DNA of 54,981 nt from the NCBI GenBank assembly GCA_013203845.1, contig JABMPE010000035.1, positions 1 through 54,981 of the forward strand, in the 5' to 3' direction. This document shows positions 54,801-54,981 of this stretch, piece by piece. The stretch comes from Rhodopirellula sp. (GTDB lineage: Bacteria; Planctomycetota; Planctomycetia; Planctomycetales; Planctomycetaceae). The position numbers and the translations under genes were made by a program. Position 1 is the first letter of the stretch. Each line of letters starts with the position of its first letter. The notes beneath the pieces are model-generated. The model was given only the letters and a program-made list of their open reading frames with translations. It had not been told where the DNA came from and did not search any database.

Positions 54801-54981
54801 TGCCCGTGTGAAATGGGGTATCGATTCTCGATGTCGTTGCAGTGTTCGCAGAACACGTGCCAGAGCGAACTCAGCCCTCGCTTCATCCACAACTTTTTTC
54901 AGTCGCGAAAATTCCTGAGCCGTCAAGGTGTACTCTTCCAGGGCCTCTTCGTACTCCCCGGTGACCACCAGAGTGTCAGCC
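48861..54981 (-). CDS. Giant TPR protein with DUF1559-like C-terminal repeats (5' end outside window)
   Basis: At least 2039 codons; the frame is open to the right edge, so the N-terminus is missing. The first 1000 visible residues are helical TPR-like repeats (GEYEEALEEYTLTAQEFSRL, ALAWQRVGTGCQSMRDKAKA and many others). The C-terminal third contains three DUF1559-like units, each with the pattern LSWRVHLLPxLG...QFRxDEAWDSPHNRRL followed by a PW-T-P-DF motif. No signal or membrane segment is visible in the part present. It probably acts as a scaffold; partner unknown. It is on the same strand as the sigma/FHA genes. Confidence 0.85.
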   Translation of the reverse strand, partial: ADTLVVTGEYEEALEEYTLTAQEFSRLKKVVDEARAEFALARVLRTLQRHRESIPHFTRAFEAYEQAGEEVDASWLLDWLGLAYQSVGDDDEAEIMHQLALSRFRQSKHLKGQATTANRLGDVLTRQQQPAKAILSYRVSAAAYQELRQPLEAALAWQRVGTGCQSMRDKAKALEAFTQAVTQYLLVEDRAARAAGLSATAFEAGRLQFDQQEYAIAVGSFELAADEYEFSGEASDSAMMRSRIADCHYAAGEIALAIESQLECCRRLRLSVSVEPVEPSSDAENVLRKSQQELATGLKRLADFQVMASRWSDARVALSEAAGLRQELNQPADQAAVLILQSGCEERLGLESESAATFQRVLDSLAKVESKDQHVQFLAQSANELLINKAVVAAGRAFTAASMRSVESGDTSRAEKLTNEYAEALAKHGFVDTVLVLLQDLEDSDRAGERFESAAGRALRAASIAESAERLDEWATALLRARRMLESRLKQAASFTDDDRRRIGLITVQIHLGESDLAWHNERVDEAERLEQLAVQQLLKLDPPLSDAAVAAVSALPTLDRWELRRIAGEQFEQATGLSLPDSELTGTAPGVPETSPEWRERLALSVLLEGTGPGADVLDAAASALRLAVLTTLQDSPDAFDQCAGLAEIEFARQRFDVAAETARSAILLANRFRSRTGRDPLSIQDAPVTGMLIPETREAAFKHFSQARLDLQNAGRPIDVASRAIETIELCLFEVRVRRQILQDSRQQGRPDSSSARMEEDQELSYVLNTATEQLANVDDLPLAVTQLRKIIELRHSSLGFALPEENESRLFEILDQLISAPGTEDAAELALIWHFAAQSYQLNEQRQKESVTAHERALEFAVKAKDQELIASSAGIIGDDRYFSGQPGQAAELWLQSAAADVALGDSPAAFAAFLDAARALTKVKAYDRAVAAYESALKLAPQIAVPDVADDPAAVEADVAASESTTKTSSDANAPQPAQKLVWLPRTVLQRLEFDAGDQFTFDEGRLHVEELEAMVWVSRVPGTVRSAAGMSSSRPSGGSPSGVCAVRGRLKDRDTARLALLEVVTAGLEELIFVEYSYVSGKKQAIARTGEFRNSGEFVVTRNLDFLLWLAATPDVREELLDVLVDSTTDQLRDGQRKPDGSIEGQPGGVPLLRATFDPKQWLIKDELPTGWQGLSTRSLLRRGFRVPSDPPSFVRGVQPLLSSFDELELILSPAADQLNLTINVKCVDEVAAKQLLDTLPSLQELLLSDAASWGQPSADESSAAIAVAEQRVAELIRHAIGDARFERNGAAVLMRIDTVDVAQLQSVPAYVAAGLQKVRRDIRWLMLRNNLKQIGLAFHNFSSSNEQRLPAAFNRAPDGTSLLSWRVHLLPFLGDEAAMLYRQFRLDEPWDSPHNRRLINQMPGVYRHPDNNRADGRTNLLLLTGPESAWSGEKPLKFSEIDVSGTILVVTVDDDRAVPWTQPTDFNVDPGKPVNGLGTHFDRGVPILLADGTVLSLTPNPESDRFRAFVTPQKEIWTGSDNDPRMLFYEVSRDRRNEVNATPADDLESIAFAIDEYRSQQEQKHEILSEAPDLFLPPQYSMNAEGEPLLSWRVHLLPTLGRADLYQQFRIDEAWDSPHNRRLLTQMPEVFRHRDSPAESTSTRFLLLTGPGTAYENITGPSHKLLSEGGNSDRTAIAIVVPEKQAVPWTKPDDFHYSGPLSLYNLIEASDGGALSVITDNLSWGEVLPLTSGTDTSLTLEQIGQIVSPQFEPDSISQRLYRLSDLIRHQVAFKEQTLGIGAKPLDGADDDGESTAVRSVRRLTRVQQETQRIKSGISAGHLSWRVQLLPFLGYGELFEKFRLEDAWDSPHNRALISEIPAIYRLPHQTSPPEEGRTPFVMFTGQGSAAAQLSLGISPHDLDDDALLLGIAGPEHEVVWTQPVDLPVDLDQIEKSLLSGQLRELRRDQYTHPWLLNGDDSVRVSANGFAIGCWSWPKNTLLPSSLNPKLWRALATGSQHERISYQDLRGTGTFGNPPDVVPSRPEKRTVTKSP

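Overview
The window looks like a planctomycete chromosome (Planctomycetota). The evidence is the dense set of families that are characteristic of that phylum: a DUF1549/DUF1553 cytochrome-like protein with DUF1501 and PPC-domain partners (0.1-6.4 kb), a BlaR1-type M56 peptidase with a very long repeat-rich sensor (8.2-12 kb), a multi-haem c-type cytochrome, and a giant TPR/DUF1559-like protein (48.9 kb to the right edge). All calls come from reading the sequence; no database search was possible.

Layout. (1) 0.1-18.8 kb is ordinary chromosome: a DUF1549/DUF1501/PPC operon, a cyclophilin, a nitroreductase, a BlaI/BlaR1-type regulatory pair with two clear palindromic operators, a sialate O-acetylesterase-like protein, a five-haem cytochrome coupled to a sugar-dehydrogenase-like propeller, and an unknown secreted protein. 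(2) 18.9-19.4 kb is a scar: a tyrosine-integrase fragment followed by a cluster of TTTRTGTCTC repeats arranged as two converging halves around a hairpin. (3) 19.4-23.1 kb is a phage-like block: a terminase large subunit, a small unknown protein and a zinc-ribbon protein, divergent from a LexA/CI-like repressor, with three 13-bp tandem repeats in the shared promoter region. (4) 23.4-36.4 kb is a Tn7-like transposition module: a Ku homologue overlapping tnsA (interrupted by an in-frame TAA), tnsB, a broken tnsC, a 5-kb McrB/McrC-like plus D12 adenine methyltransferase island, a deleted second tnsB, an intact second tnsC, and a long tniQ. (5) 36.4-44.4 kb is a tightly overlapping operon that starts inside the end of tniQ and ends at a strong hairpin. 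It encodes a small membrane protein, a coiled-coil lipoprotein, DUF1257 (Ycf35-like), DUF2997, a TOPRIM protein, a Ycf46-like AAA+ ATPase, helper proteins, and a ubiquitin-like set: Ubl, E2 with a multi-zinc tail, JAB/JAMM protease, E1. (6) 44.4-55 kb, minus strand: a truncated protein-kinase remnant, a two-FHA-domain protein, an unknown protein, a sigma-70-like factor, and the TPR/DUF1559 protein that runs off the window.

How it fits together. The most interesting unit is 19-44 kb. It reads as one accessory element built from a Tn7-like transposase set, a Mu-like early-region logic (repressor, Ku/Gam-type end protector, DDE transposase, AAA+ ATPase, terminase), a restriction-modification island between duplicated tnsB/tnsC segments, and a bacterial ubiquitin-like conjugation operon translationally linked to tniQ. 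The right end of the element was not found, so membership of the ubiquitin-like operon in the transposon is inference from gene overlap and strand.
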